Assembly: GCA_003605035.1 (NCBI GenBank)
Contig: QZKJ01000101.1
Coordinates: 1 to 55,745, forward strand
Direction of reading: 5' to 3'
Length of the DNA: 55,745 nt
Source: Desulfurivibrio sp.
GTDB lineage: Bacteria; Desulfobacterota; Desulfobulbia; Desulfobulbales; SURF-16
Part shown: positions 17,567 through 25,815 of the stretch, piece after piece
Layout: each line of letters opens with the position of its first letter
Numbering within the stretch: position 1 is the first letter of the stretch
The notes under the pieces: model-generated
The model's database searches: none
What the model saw: the letters and a program-made list of their open reading frames with translations, nothing else
What the model was told of the DNA's origin: nothing
Translations under genes and position numbers: made by a program

Positions 17567-18916
17567 ATGCACACCAACCCCCGTCAGCTCGCCATCACCA
17601 TCCTCTGCCAACGGCAGGAAACCGGCCAACCGGTTGATCTGCTCCGGGACAATCTCCTGCAAAAGGTCCTGCCGGCCAATCCGAAAGACACCCAGCTGGT
17701 CACCGCCCTGGTTTTCGGCGTGCTCCGCTGGCAGCGCTATCTTGACGCCATCCTGCAGAGCTTTTCCAGCCACCCATTGGCAAAAATGAAAAATCTCACC
17801 CTGCAGGCCCTGCGGGTGGGACTTTTTCAACTCTGCTTCATGGATAGAATCCCTGCCTCGGCGGCGGTCAATGAAACGGTCAAGGCGTTGAAGGAGTCCA
17901 GGCAACCCGGCTGGCTCACCGGTTTTGTCAACGGTCTGCTGCGCAACATCGCCAGGCAGCTGGATACCCTGCCCAATCCCTGGGACAATGACCTGCCGCC
18001 GGCCGTGCGTCTCAGTCATCCGGACTGGCTTTATCAACGATGGCTCGCCCGTTATGGCGAAAAGGCGGCAACCAGCATCTGCCTGGCCAATAACCGGCAG
18101 GCGTCGCTGGTTCTCAGGGTCAACGCAAAACGCCTGGAGCGGGAAGACTTTCTCCGTGAACTGGACAAAAACGGCATCACCGCCCGGCCCGGCTTGTACT
18201 GCCCCGAGGCGGTGGTGCTCCCGGATTACCGGGGGGATATTGCCGCCCTGCCAGGTTACGGCAACGGCGCCTTCATGGTGCAGGATGAGGGGGCACAGCT
18301 GATTTCCCTGCTGCTGGGCCCGTTTGGCTCGGGGAAGTATCTCGATGCCTGCGCCGGCCTGGGCGGTAAAACCATGCATCTGGCGCAGCTTATCCCAGAC
18401 GGCAGCCAGGTGGTTGCCATCGAACCCCATCCGCTGCGCTGCAAACTGCTGCGGGAAAACAGCACGCGCATGGGACTTGCTGACCGGATCAGCTGCCGGC
18501 AAACCGAACTTGCCGACCTTGAGGACAACGCCGGCGACCTTTTTGCGGCCATCCTGGTGGATGCGCCCTGTTCAGGTCTCGGGGTTATCCGCCGCCAGCC
18601 GGATATCCGCTGGAACCGCAACGAAGATGACCTGCCACGCTATCAGGCCGTCCAGCTCAAACTGCTCTCCCAGGCCGCGGCCCTGCTTGCCCCGGGAGGG
18701 ACGCTGGTCTATGCCACCTGCAGCAGCGAACCGGAAGAAAATGAGGAGGTGGTGGCGCAATTTCTGGCTGCCCAGCCCCGCTTCGCCCTCAGCAGCCCTC
18801 CCTTTTTCCCGGAGGCTGCCCGGCGCCTGATCAACAGCAGCGGTTTTTTCCAGACCCGGCCCGATGCAACCCTTGACGGCTTTTTTGCCGCCAGGCTGGT
18901 GAGGAGCAAGGGCTAG
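17567..18916 (+). CDS. rsmB: 16S rRNA (cytosine(967)-C(5))-methyltransferase RsmB
   Basis: 449 residues from MHTNPRQLAITILCQ. The N-terminal NusB-like RNA-binding domain (1 to about 160) shows LVFGVLRWQRYLDAIL, AVNETVKALKE and GFVNGLLRNIAR. The SAM-dependent methyltransferase domain follows, with motif I DACAGLGGKTMHLAQL, motif IV DAPCSGLGVIRRQPDIRW and the nucleophile-bearing motif VI YATCSSEPEENEEVV. It methylates C967 of 16S rRNA. The frame is open upstream to 17480, but that part is encoded by the purine-rich repeat tract and lacks homology. Its stop codon lies inside a perfect 15-bp hairpin. Confidence 0.93.
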   Translation: MHTNPRQLAITILCQRQETGQPVDLLRDNLLQKVLPANPKDTQLVTALVFGVLRWQRYLDAILQSFSSHPLAKMKNLTLQALRVGLFQLCFMDRIPASAAVNETVKALKESRQPGWLTGFVNGLLRNIARQLDTLPNPWDNDLPPAVRLSHPDWLYQRWLARYGEKAATSICLANNRQASLVLRVNAKRLEREDFLRELDKNGITARPGLYCPEAVVLPDYRGDIAALPGYGNGAFMVQDEGAQLISLLLGPFGSGKYLDACAGLGGKTMHLAQLIPDGSQVVAIEPHPLRCKLLRENSTRMGLADRISCRQTELADLEDNAGDLFAAILVDAPCSGLGVIRRQPDIRWNRNEDDLPRYQAVQLKLLSQAAALLAPGGTLVYATCSSEPEENEEVVAQFLAAQPRFALSSPPFFPEAARRLINSSGFFQTRPDATLDGFFAARLVRSKG

Positions 18917-18948
18917 GGGCGGCGGTTCACGAACCGCCCCTAGCCCTT
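18908..18948. terminator. Perfect 15-bp inverted repeat embracing the rsmB stop codon
   Basis: AAGGGCTAGGGGCGG (18908-18922) and CCGCCCCTAGCCCTT (18934-18948) pair perfectly with an 11-nt loop. The rsmB TAG (18914-18916) is inside the left arm. There is no T run, so it may act as a convergent-gene barrier or 3' stabiliser rather than a classical terminator. Confidence 0.6.
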
Positions 18949-18987
18949 CTCCTCACTCCTCACTTTTCACTTCTCACTTTTTCACTT
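18947..18987 (-). repeat. Pyrimidine-rich (reverse GTGARAA-type) tract
   Basis: Read on the reverse strand this gives degenerate GTGAAAAAGTGAGAAG-like repeats, the inverted equivalent of 17461-17529. It overlaps the last codons and stop of the LCIB-like gene. Confidence 0.5.
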
Positions 18988-20167
18988 GCGTCGGCGCACG
19001 GATGTCAAAACGCGGCATCCTCATCATTCTGCCGATCTCCTCCTTCAGATTAACCTGATCAGGGTTCTCGATGCTGTGTTGCATCAGCGTGGCAAACAGC
19101 TCATCCTGCTCCATGGGGTGGGCATGTTCGCTGGGACCTTCTCCCTCCAGCTGAATATGCGCGGCCCAGGGCACAAAATAGTTGGTTGTCGGAAAATCGT
19201 CGTATTCGGAAATATCGAGATTGAGTCCGGCGATATAGAGAAGATTTCTTCCTTTGTAATCCGAACCGCGGCGAATGGATTCCACCACCCGGGCAAATTC
19301 CAGCTGGAGATTGATTTTGGCGGCCCGCAGGGAAGGATTCGGGGCTGTAACGATGTTGGGCATGAATTCGATGATATTTCTTTCCAGCAGGATCGATTCA
19401 TCCGTCTCGTGAAAGTCCTCCCGGAAGAAAAACAGCTCTTCGGTCAACAGATCGCCGATGGGTTCCCCTTCTCCGCTCTTCCATTGGTAGCCGGTGGCAT
19501 CCACCCGCTTACGGAACTCATCGGATACCTCGTAGACCTGGGAGGTGCTTGCCGCAGTAACAGGGCGGATCAGGCCGCCATTGTACATCTTGGCAATATT
19601 CTGCAGACGGAGCACCAGCCCGTCCTTGACAGGATGAAAGGCGAAGTCGACAAAGGTATTCTTGACGGTGATCAGATACCTGCCCTGTTCGTCACGGTGC
19701 AGGAAAATGCGATCCTTGGCAAACCGGTATTGTTCCAGATAGGGTGTGATGACATGGGTGAGTTTGCCGCAGGAGTCGCCGACACATTTCCCGATGCGCT
19801 GCGGACGGGCGTATTTCCCATAAATGCCTGTTTCCGGATCATAGCCCACATGGCTTGCCTGGATAATGAGCAAATCCTCCCCATGATGGGAGTGGGGACC
19901 GTGCCGGTCAATGGCCATGATGCCGCCGACGCGGCCATGATTAAAAGGAAAAATCCCGAAATGTTTGGTGAGGAGGATAATGGGCAGGCCTTGATTTTCG
20001 TCCGAGCAAAAGGCCCTGGACGGCATGATCAAGCCTTTTCTGAAGCCAAGCGATTTGCAGAAGTTATAGAGTCTGGGAACAAACTCCGGATAGGGCATGG
20101 CCAAACCGTCTACCTTGAATGGCGCCAACTTTCTTGTCACGTAGTACTCGCGGTATTGCCTGAACAT
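18974..20167 (-). CDS. LCIB/theta-type carbonic-anhydrase-like protein with C-terminal extension
   Basis: 397 residues, no signal peptide. The central block resembles the LCIB-type carbonic anhydrases (limiting-CO2-inducible B/C, theta class, a beta-CA-like fold). The pattern is FCSDE (Cys54, Asp56), GRVGGI, LIIQASHVGYDPETG (His106), then RPQR and GDSCGKL (Cys133; Cys128 nearby). In LCIB proteins a Cys-x-Asp, a PHI-like His and a late SCGA-like Cys bind zinc, so the ligand set appears present. About 200 C-terminal residues have no family I recognise. It lies downstream of, and on the same strand as, the Ehr-like operon, 280 bp away with a hairpin and a possible own promoter between. Predicted activity is CO2/bicarbonate interconversion, by pattern only; it could be inactive or act on another substrate. 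Confidence 0.6.
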   Translation of the reverse strand: MFRQYREYYVTRKLAPFKVDGLAMPYPEFVPRLYNFCKSLGFRKGLIMPSRAFCSDENQGLPIILLTKHFGIFPFNHGRVGGIMAIDRHGPHSHHGEDLLIIQASHVGYDPETGIYGKYARPQRIGKCVGDSCGKLTHVITPYLEQYRFAKDRIFLHRDEQGRYLITVKNTFVDFAFHPVKDGLVLRLQNIAKMYNGGLIRPVTAASTSQVYEVSDEFRKRVDATGYQWKSGEGEPIGDLLTEELFFFREDFHETDESILLERNIIEFMPNIVTAPNPSLRAAKINLQLEFARVVESIRRGSDYKGRNLLYIAGLNLDISEYDDFPTTNYFVPWAAHIQLEGEGPSEHAHPMEQDELFATLMQHSIENPDQVNLKEEIGRMMRMPRFDIRAPTQVKK

Positions 20168-20331
20168 TTGTCGGTATCCCCCTTTGCCTGTCTCATTTTA
20201 TGGTGTCATTTAAACCTTCTCCCCTTATTTTCTAGGTAAAATCACTCAATTAAATAGATGGAAAATGAATACAGGTCAAGAAGAAAAAACAGGGCATCGA
20301 CAGCGCATTGCGGGCGGATGGACGGGCAATC

Positions 20332-20360
20332 ATTGCAAATCAACGATCCTTACCTGTCAA
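20332..20360 (-). promoter_or_regulatory. Candidate promoter for the LCIB-like gene
   Basis: On the reverse strand a consensus TTGACA (20360-20355) and TGCAAT (20337-20332) are spaced by 17 bp, about 165 nt before the ATG. If real, the gene can be transcribed independently of the Ehr-like operon. Confidence 0.35.
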
Positions 20361-20399
20361 ATAAGCAACACAAAAAAATACTGATAAAAGAGGTGCTGC

Positions 20400-20440
20400 A
20401 GCAATTCACTCACCCGGGGTTTTCAGGTGAGTGAATTGCT
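20400..20440 (-). terminator. Perfect 15-bp hairpin after the Ehr-like operon
   Basis: AGCAATTCACTCACC and GGTGAGTGAATTGCT pair perfectly with an 11-nt loop, beginning six bases after the stop of the last operon gene. No U tract follows on the reverse strand (there is a T run on the forward strand), so termination may be partial and readthrough into the LCIB-like gene is possible. Confidence 0.55.
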
Positions 20441-20446
20441 TTTTGG

Positions 20447-21190
20447 CTATTTGAAATAATTCAGCAGGGCATGGAGGGTGGTAAGGGGATGCGGCGGACA
20501 GCCGGGGATATAGAGATCCACCGGGATCAGACTGTTGAGATCGCCGACCACCTCGGGGCTTCCCCGGAAAGGCCCGCCGGAAATGGCGCAGCTGCCGCTG
20601 GCAATCACCACCTTGGGCGCAGGCACCGCCTCGTAAGTGGCCATCAGGGCGGCATGCATATTCTTGGAAATCGGGCCGGTTACGTGGATGCCATCCGCAT
20701 GCCGGGGCGAGGCGACAAACTGGATGCCGAAACGGGCCAGATCAAAAAAAGGGGTATTCAATACGTTGGTATCGGCTTCGCAGGCATTGCAGCCGGCAGC
20801 GGAAACCTGGCGCAGCTGCAGGGAACGGCCGAACAGTTTTTTAAAATGTTTTTTGGCATTATCGGCCAGCCTGGGCAGGTTGCCATTGGTCAGCAGGTGC
20901 TCTTTTCTGGCAACGCCGAGCTCAAAATTCTGGGTAAACTGGATACAATCCCCCTTAGACAGGGTTTCACACTGGCCGCAGAAGACGCAGCGGCCGAGAT
21001 CAAGCAGAGCATTCTCCGCATCAATCGCCTCCTGCGGGCAGAGGTCGGCGCATTTCTTCATCAGCGCGGCCGGGCAATTCTTGTGAATTTTCGGCATCCC
21101 CCGGTATCGGTTGTTGAGGGTGATCGGCGTTTTCGGATAGCGGGAGGTGCGGCACCCCTGTTCCATTCTATTCTTGATTATTGTCAACAT
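20447..21190 (-). CDS. Ehr-like complex small subunit: NuoB/HycG-like protein fused to an N-terminal ferredoxin domain
   Basis: 247 residues. The N-terminal half is a two-cluster ferredoxin-like module: Cys39, Cys47 and Cys51 (CPAALMKKCADLCP), then Cys68, Cys71, Cys74 and Cys82 (CVFCGQCETLSKGDC). The C-terminal half is the NuoB/HycG/EchC fold with the proximal 4Fe-4S ligands Cys134 and Cys137 (AAGCNACE), Cys201 (ASGSCAISGGPF) and Cys231 (YIPGCPPHP). The CxxC spacing is hydrogenase-like rather than the CC of complex I. The start at 21190 has GAGGAC seven bases upstream; a TTG nine codons earlier is possible. It is the last gene of the six-gene operon. It passes electrons between an unknown soluble donor or acceptor and the large subunit. 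Confidence 0.88.
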   Translation of the reverse strand: MLTIIKNRMEQGCRTSRYPKTPITLNNRYRGMPKIHKNCPAALMKKCADLCPQEAIDAENALLDLGRCVFCGQCETLSKGDCIQFTQNFELGVARKEHLLTNGNLPRLADNAKKHFKKLFGRSLQLRQVSAAGCNACEADTNVLNTPFFDLARFGIQFVASPRHADGIHVTGPISKNMHAALMATYEAVPAPKVVIASGSCAISGGPFRGSPEVVGDLNSLIPVDLYIPGCPPHPLTTLHALLNYFK

Positions 21191-21267
21191 TCCAAAGTCC
21201 TCATCGGCATTGTGCAAAAGAGCAGCAAAGTCCAGCGCATCTGCTCAAACCAGCGAAACGGGCCCCT

Positions 21268-22776
21268 TTACAGATCAAAGCCGCAATAGGAGAGATTAAA
21301 GCTTTTATTGCAGAGCGGAAAATCAGAAATGCCCTGATGGCGAAGCGCCATGGCCAGGCCTGTCCAGTTGTGGAAGGAAGGATCCTTGATCTTGTAGCGC
21401 AGGATCTCTCCTTGCGCATCGGTCAACAGGCAATGGGAAACCTCACCGCGCCAGCCCTCATTGATGGTGACGACCAGGGAGGAGGGGGCCAGCTTGCAGT
21501 CGCCGGCCAGCACGCTTTCCGTCGCCACCTCTCTTGCCAGCAATGTTTCGATCAGCAGAAAGGAGTGCTCCACCTCCTCTCTTCGCACCGCCGCTCTGCT
21601 GGCTACATCGCCATCGGTCTTGTTGTTTATGCTGGCAGGCAACCCGGCGTAGCACTCGGTGGGGAAACTGACCCGGGCGTCATAGGCAATACCGGAGGCG
21701 CGACCGGCATAGCCCACCAGGCCAAGTTTCTCCGCCGTTTCTCGGTCAACTGTCCCGGTGTGATCAAAACGGGCCTGCACGGTGTGGGCGGTGAACAGCA
21801 GGTCGCAGACATGTGCAATCTCTAGTTTGGTTTCCTTTATTTTATCGATCAGGATCCGGCGCTGCTCCTGGCCCATGGTGTAGGCAACGCCTCCCGGACG
21901 GACCAGTCCTTTGCCGAAACGGTTGCCGGAAAGCACCAGCAGGAGGTTGAGAAACTCGCCTCGGAGCCGGCCGAAATAGGCAGCCGGCGGGTTGAAGGCC
22001 ACGTCACCGCTCAAGGCGCCGAGATCGCCGATATGGTTGGCAATACGTTCCAGCTCAAGGGCGATGGCACGGACGATGCTGGCTCCCTCGTCAACAGGCA
22101 GCGAGCCCAGGGATTCAATGGCCTGGGCGTAGCAGAGGCTGTGGCCGATAGCCGTATCGCCGGCAATGCCTTCAACGATGACGGGCAGCCGTTTCCTCGG
22201 CACCGCGGTCAGCATTTTCTCGACGCCGCGATGCTGGTAGCCAAGCTGAATCTCGAGATGAAGCACCTCTTCGCCGATGCACTGAAAACGGAAATGGCCC
22301 GGTTCTATAATACCGGCATGCACCGGCCCCACCGCGACCTCATGAATTGCCTCGCCCTCCACCGGAAAATAATCATAATTGCCGGGGATATCCTGCCGGT
22401 AATCATTGCCGAAGACATCTTCCCGCTGCCGGTAATTGGCATGATAGCGGACATGCTTGAGCCACGGATGCTCATAAGGCCGGACCCCGTACTGTTCGGC
22501 GATCTCCCGTTCAAACATGTGGAATTTTTCGCAGTCCGCCGTCAGGGCATGATATGCTTCCGGCGCCTCGGCAGCGGCGGCATAAAGTGCGGCATCGCTT
22601 CGCACAATGGCCAGAACCATGAGTACGCCAGCATCCTCATAGGCAAAATAGTGGACGATCTGGCCGCCATTCACGGCGAACTGCAACAATTCCTGGCGAA
22701 AAACATGAAAGGGCAGAGACGGGATATCGCTTCGTTTTATCCTTTCACCGTTTGCAATTTTAAGGAGGTTATCCAT
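21268..22776 (-). CDS. Ehr-like complex large subunit: NuoCD/HycE-like, NiFe ligands absent
   Basis: 502 residues: a NuoC-like N-terminal domain (1 to about 110) fused to a NuoD/HycE-like domain. HycE-type landmarks are EVAVGPVHAGIIEPGHFRFQ (148-167), LGYQHRGVEKML (179-190), FNPPAAYFGRLRGEFLNLL, and the end NKSFNLSYCGFDL. Where NiFe enzymes have the first CxxC (ERxCGxC-like), this protein reads EGIAGDTAIGHS (202-213). The C-terminal CxxC is also missing; only two widely spaced Cys are seen in PLCNKSFNLSYCG. It therefore cannot bind NiFe, matching the energy-converting hydrogenase-related (Ehr) group. Its start overlaps the upstream gene by 8 nt, indicating tight coupling. The substrate is unknown; quinone or another compound is possible. 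Confidence 0.88.
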   Translation of the reverse strand: MDNLLKIANGERIKRSDIPSLPFHVFRQELLQFAVNGGQIVHYFAYEDAGVLMVLAIVRSDAALYAAAAEAPEAYHALTADCEKFHMFEREIAEQYGVRPYEHPWLKHVRYHANYRQREDVFGNDYRQDIPGNYDYFPVEGEAIHEVAVGPVHAGIIEPGHFRFQCIGEEVLHLEIQLGYQHRGVEKMLTAVPRKRLPVIVEGIAGDTAIGHSLCYAQAIESLGSLPVDEGASIVRAIALELERIANHIGDLGALSGDVAFNPPAAYFGRLRGEFLNLLLVLSGNRFGKGLVRPGGVAYTMGQEQRRILIDKIKETKLEIAHVCDLLFTAHTVQARFDHTGTVDRETAEKLGLVGYAGRASGIAYDARVSFPTECYAGLPASINNKTDGDVASRAAVRREEVEHSFLLIETLLAREVATESVLAGDCKLAPSSLVVTINEGWRGEVSHCLLTDAQGEILRYKIKDPSFHNWTGLAMALRHQGISDFPLCNKSFNLSYCGFDL

Positions 22777-24196
22777 GCACACCACCCCCGATGGCTGTGA
22801 TTGCGTTGATAATTGTTTGATAAAGACTTTCCGGGAGCCACACACAGAGGATCGCCGAAGTCAGCAGAAGCGCATAGGAGGGCAGGATCCGCAGAATTTT
22901 TTCCTGCACCAGAATGTCGCCGTCATGCTGGGCAAATGACATGCGCATGACCTGACGTATCGCCCCGGCAAAAATAAGGATCAGACAGAAAATGAAAATG
23001 GTGATGCTGACAAAACGTCCGCTGCGAAAGGCGCCGATGATGATCAGCAGTTCGCTGATGAAGATGCCGAAAGGCGGGAAGCCCGAGATTCCGGCAAAAC
23101 CGGCAAAAAAGGAGACAAAGGTCCTGGGCAGCAGCCTGGCCATGTTGCCTGTATTCCGGATCAGTTTGGTGCCGTAGCCGAGCAGAATATTGCCGGAGGA
23201 AAGAAACAGCGATGACTTGATCAGTGAGTGATGGATAAGATGCAGCATGGCCCCGTAGGTCCCCAGCCCGCCGATGGCGGTGCCGAAGGCTATGATGCCC
23301 ATGTTTTCAATACTCGAGTAGGCCAGCATCCGCTTGTAATCCGTCTGGTTCATGATAAAGATAGCGGCAACGGACATGGACACCAGACCGAAGACAATGA
23401 GAACATTGCTCGAATACGCGCCGAGCCCGGCGGCATGGAGCAGGGTGTGGGTCTTATAGACGCCGAGAAAGGCGCAGTTCAGCAGGGCGCCTGATAAAAG
23501 GGCCGAGGCTGGGCTGGGGGACTCGCTGTGGGCGTCGGGAAGCCAGGTATGCATGGGGGCCAACCCCATCTTGGTGCCGTAACCGATGATCACAAAAACA
23601 AACCCCGCCTTGAGCCAGACCGGGTCGAGACTTGCAGCCACGGCCTGCAGGGCGGAAAAGGAAAGCGGCACATCCACCTGGCCGAGATCCATGGACAGGG
23701 TGATAAAGAATGATCCCAGCAGGGCCAGGGCAATGCCCACCGAACAGATCAGCACGTATTTCCAGGTTGCCTCCAGGGCCTCCTTGGACCGATGCACAAA
23801 AATCAACGGGGCGCTGACCAGGGTGGTTGCCTCGATGGCGATCCACAGCACAATAAGATGATCAGCCAGGGCCACCATGCTCATGGTTGCCAGAAAGAAC
23901 AGCATGCAGCCGATAAAAATATGCTCATTCTCCATTTCCGTCTCCTTCATGTAGGAAACGCTGTAGATGGAGATAAACAGAAAGATGAAGGAGGTGACCA
24001 GCAGCACCAGGGTGCCCTCCGGAGTGGCGCGGAAATAGGCGTCAAACATCGGTGCCGTGATCTTCAGCCAGCACAGCCCGGCCAGCTGGGCATGCAGCAG
24101 GGCGGCAATAACCAGAATAACCCTGCCGAGCTTCACAGGGAGAAAGGTGGCCATGGCGCCGGCAAACAGAGGGATAAGGAAAACCAGTTCTAACAT
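22769..24196 (-). CDS. Ehr-like complex membrane subunit, HyfF/NuoN-like antiporter protein
   Basis: 475 residues with about 13-14 hydrophobic helices. It belongs to the proton-antiporter (Mrp/NuoLMN) family. The central ion-path helices are seen as GYGTKMGLAPMHTWLPDAHSE and SPSPASALLSGALLNCAFLG, then YKRMLAYSSIENMGIIAFG and IHHSLIKSSLFLSSGNILLG with the buried lysine and histidine of the family. It is the HyfF-type subunit of hydrogenase-4-like complexes and should move H+ or Na+. The 4-bp gap to the upstream gene and the overlap with the downstream gene show one transcript. Confidence 0.9.
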   Translation of the reverse strand: MLELVFLIPLFAGAMATFLPVKLGRVILVIAALLHAQLAGLCWLKITAPMFDAYFRATPEGTLVLLVTSFIFLFISIYSVSYMKETEMENEHIFIGCMLFFLATMSMVALADHLIVLWIAIEATTLVSAPLIFVHRSKEALEATWKYVLICSVGIALALLGSFFITLSMDLGQVDVPLSFSALQAVAASLDPVWLKAGFVFVIIGYGTKMGLAPMHTWLPDAHSESPSPASALLSGALLNCAFLGVYKTHTLLHAAGLGAYSSNVLIVFGLVSMSVAAIFIMNQTDYKRMLAYSSIENMGIIAFGTAIGGLGTYGAMLHLIHHSLIKSSLFLSSGNILLGYGTKLIRNTGNMARLLPRTFVSFFAGFAGISGFPPFGIFISELLIIIGAFRSGRFVSITIFIFCLILIFAGAIRQVMRMSFAQHDGDILVQEKILRILPSYALLLTSAILCVWLPESLYQTIINAITAIGGGVHG

Positions 24197-24200
24197 AGTA

Positions 24201-24854
24201 TCAATCCTTTAATCGTCCGAGAAGTGCGGTATCCACATCGTCAAACGCGCTGTTGATGTTATGCAGGACAATACCCATAACCATCACGCCGACCAGGAGG
24301 TCGAGCAGCACGCCGAATTCAACCACATACTGCGTATGGGACTCCTTGGCCAGAGCCGCGCCCACCAGGTAGATGCCATTTTCCATCATCAGGTAACCAA
24401 TAACCTGGGTAATCGCCTTGCGTCGCGTCATCAGCAGAAAGAGACCGGAGGCCATGGTGGTGATGGCGGTGATCAGCAGCAGGGCATGACCGCCGGGCAG
24501 GGAAATATTCAGCCGCTCGGTGATATAGGCTGAAATGACGATAAAGGCCAGGCCGATGAAAAGTGAGGCATGATAGCCGACAAAGGGCTCGACCTCGGTT
24601 CTGATCTTGACCTTATTGAGGGCAATATACATAAAGCCGGGGATCAGCACCCCTTTTATCAGAATCATGATCTGCAGGAAAAGGATGCTGCCGGCGCCCA
24701 CTCCCTGCTGCGGGTTGAGAAACAACGGCACCAGGGAAACGACAATGCCTTGAAAGGCCATGATCCTGACCAGTCCCACCAGCCGGTTGGAGCTGAGTGA
24801 CAAAAGAACGGACAGCAGGACAAGGGAAAGTAATGCATCGGAAATCTGTATCAT
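24201..24854 (-). CDS. Ehr-like complex membrane subunit, HyfE-like (NuoK-related C-terminus)
   Basis: 217 residues, about six transmembrane helices. The C-terminal part has the NuoK/MrpC-like pattern ITQVIGYLMMENGIYLVG, with a membrane Glu, and FGVLLDLLVGVMVMGIVLHN, typical of HyfE. NuoK-like subunits form part of the proton path between the NuoH-like and antiporter-like subunits. The ATG overlaps the upstream stop by four bases (ATGA), implying translational coupling. Confidence 0.85.
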   Translation of the reverse strand: MIQISDALLSLVLLSVLLSLSSNRLVGLVRIMAFQGIVVSLVPLFLNPQQGVGAGSILFLQIMILIKGVLIPGFMYIALNKVKIRTEVEPFVGYHASLFIGLAFIVISAYITERLNISLPGGHALLLITAITTMASGLFLLMTRRKAITQVIGYLMMENGIYLVGAALAKESHTQYVVEFGVLLDLLVGVMVMGIVLHNINSAFDDVDTALLGRLKD

Positions 24855-25768
24855 TGCACAAACTCCATGGTAAGAATGGCGGCAAAAAATACCAGAGCAA
24901 AGGAGGTCAGAATAAACTTGGGCACCAGATCCATCTTGTATCTGGCCATAATTGATTCCGTTATGCCGACCAAAACGTAAATCAGGCCCATGAGCGCATA
25001 GAAGATCAGCCCGTTCAGATAGCCATTATCCAGCTGAAAGGGATAGAGGAGGCAGGTGATGAAGGCGGAATAGAAAAAGAGCTTCAGGGAGGCCCCCAGC
25101 TCGATCAGGGCAAGATCCGGCCCGCTGTGATCGAGAATCATCACTTCATGAATCATGGTCAACTCGAGATGGGTGGCTGGATCATCCACCGGAACCCTGG
25201 AATTTTCCGTCAACAGGACGATAAACAGGGCGACGATGACCAGCAGCAGCAGTGAGGCCGTCGGGCTCCACAGGTTGATGGCCGCTGGCCCTGTGAAGAA
25301 GGCGGCAAAGCTGAATGATCCGTTCAACCGGTAAAAAAGCAGCAGAATAACAAAGAGGGTCGCCTCGGCCAGGGTGGAAAAATAGGCCTCTCTGGCCGCA
25401 CCCATGCCCTCAAAGGGCGAGGCGGTGTCAAGGGCGGCGATGATGGTGAAAAATCGACCGAGCCCCATGAGGTACAGGAGGATGATCACGTCGCCATGAA
25501 AGGACAGGAGCGGTTTAATCCCGGCCAGGGGAAAAAAAAGCAGCACCATGACCACGCTGCAGAAGGACACCACCGGACCCAGCTTGAAAACAAAACTTGA
25601 GCTGGTGCTGTACACTGACCCCTTTTTAAACAACTTGGCCAGGGTATAGTATTTTATCAGCAGGGGGGGGCCCTTTCTCCCGGCAATGAATGCCTTTACT
25701 TTCAGAATAATTGCTGACAGGAGCGGTGCAACAAGTATGGCAAAGCAGAATGATACGATTGATTCCAT
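24851..25768 (-). CDS. Ehr-like complex membrane subunit, HyfC/NuoH-like
   Basis: 305 residues, eight or so membrane helices. The conserved cytosolic loops of the NuoH/HycD/EchB family are visible: AGRKGPPLLIKYYTLAKLFKKG, LDTASPFEGMGAAREAYFS and TENSRVPVDDPATHLELTM followed by IHEVMILDHSGPDLALIE. These acidic loops couple the Fe-S arm to ion movement and, in complex I, border the quinone cavity. The gene is second in the operon, 47 bp after the HyfB-like gene. Confidence 0.9.
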   Translation of the reverse strand: MESIVSFCFAILVAPLLSAIILKVKAFIAGRKGPPLLIKYYTLAKLFKKGSVYSTSSSFVFKLGPVVSFCSVVMVLLFFPLAGIKPLLSFHGDVIILLYLMGLGRFFTIIAALDTASPFEGMGAAREAYFSTLAEATLFVILLLFYRLNGSFSFAAFFTGPAAINLWSPTASLLLLVIVALFIVLLTENSRVPVDDPATHLELTMIHEVMILDHSGPDLALIELGASLKLFFYSAFITCLLYPFQLDNGYLNGLIFYALMGLIYVLVGITESIMARYKMDLVPKFILTSFALVFFAAILTMEFVQ

Positions 25769-25815
25769 CCGGTACCTCTATGTGAATTTGCAGGATGTGC
25801 CTGGTAGCCGTGAAC

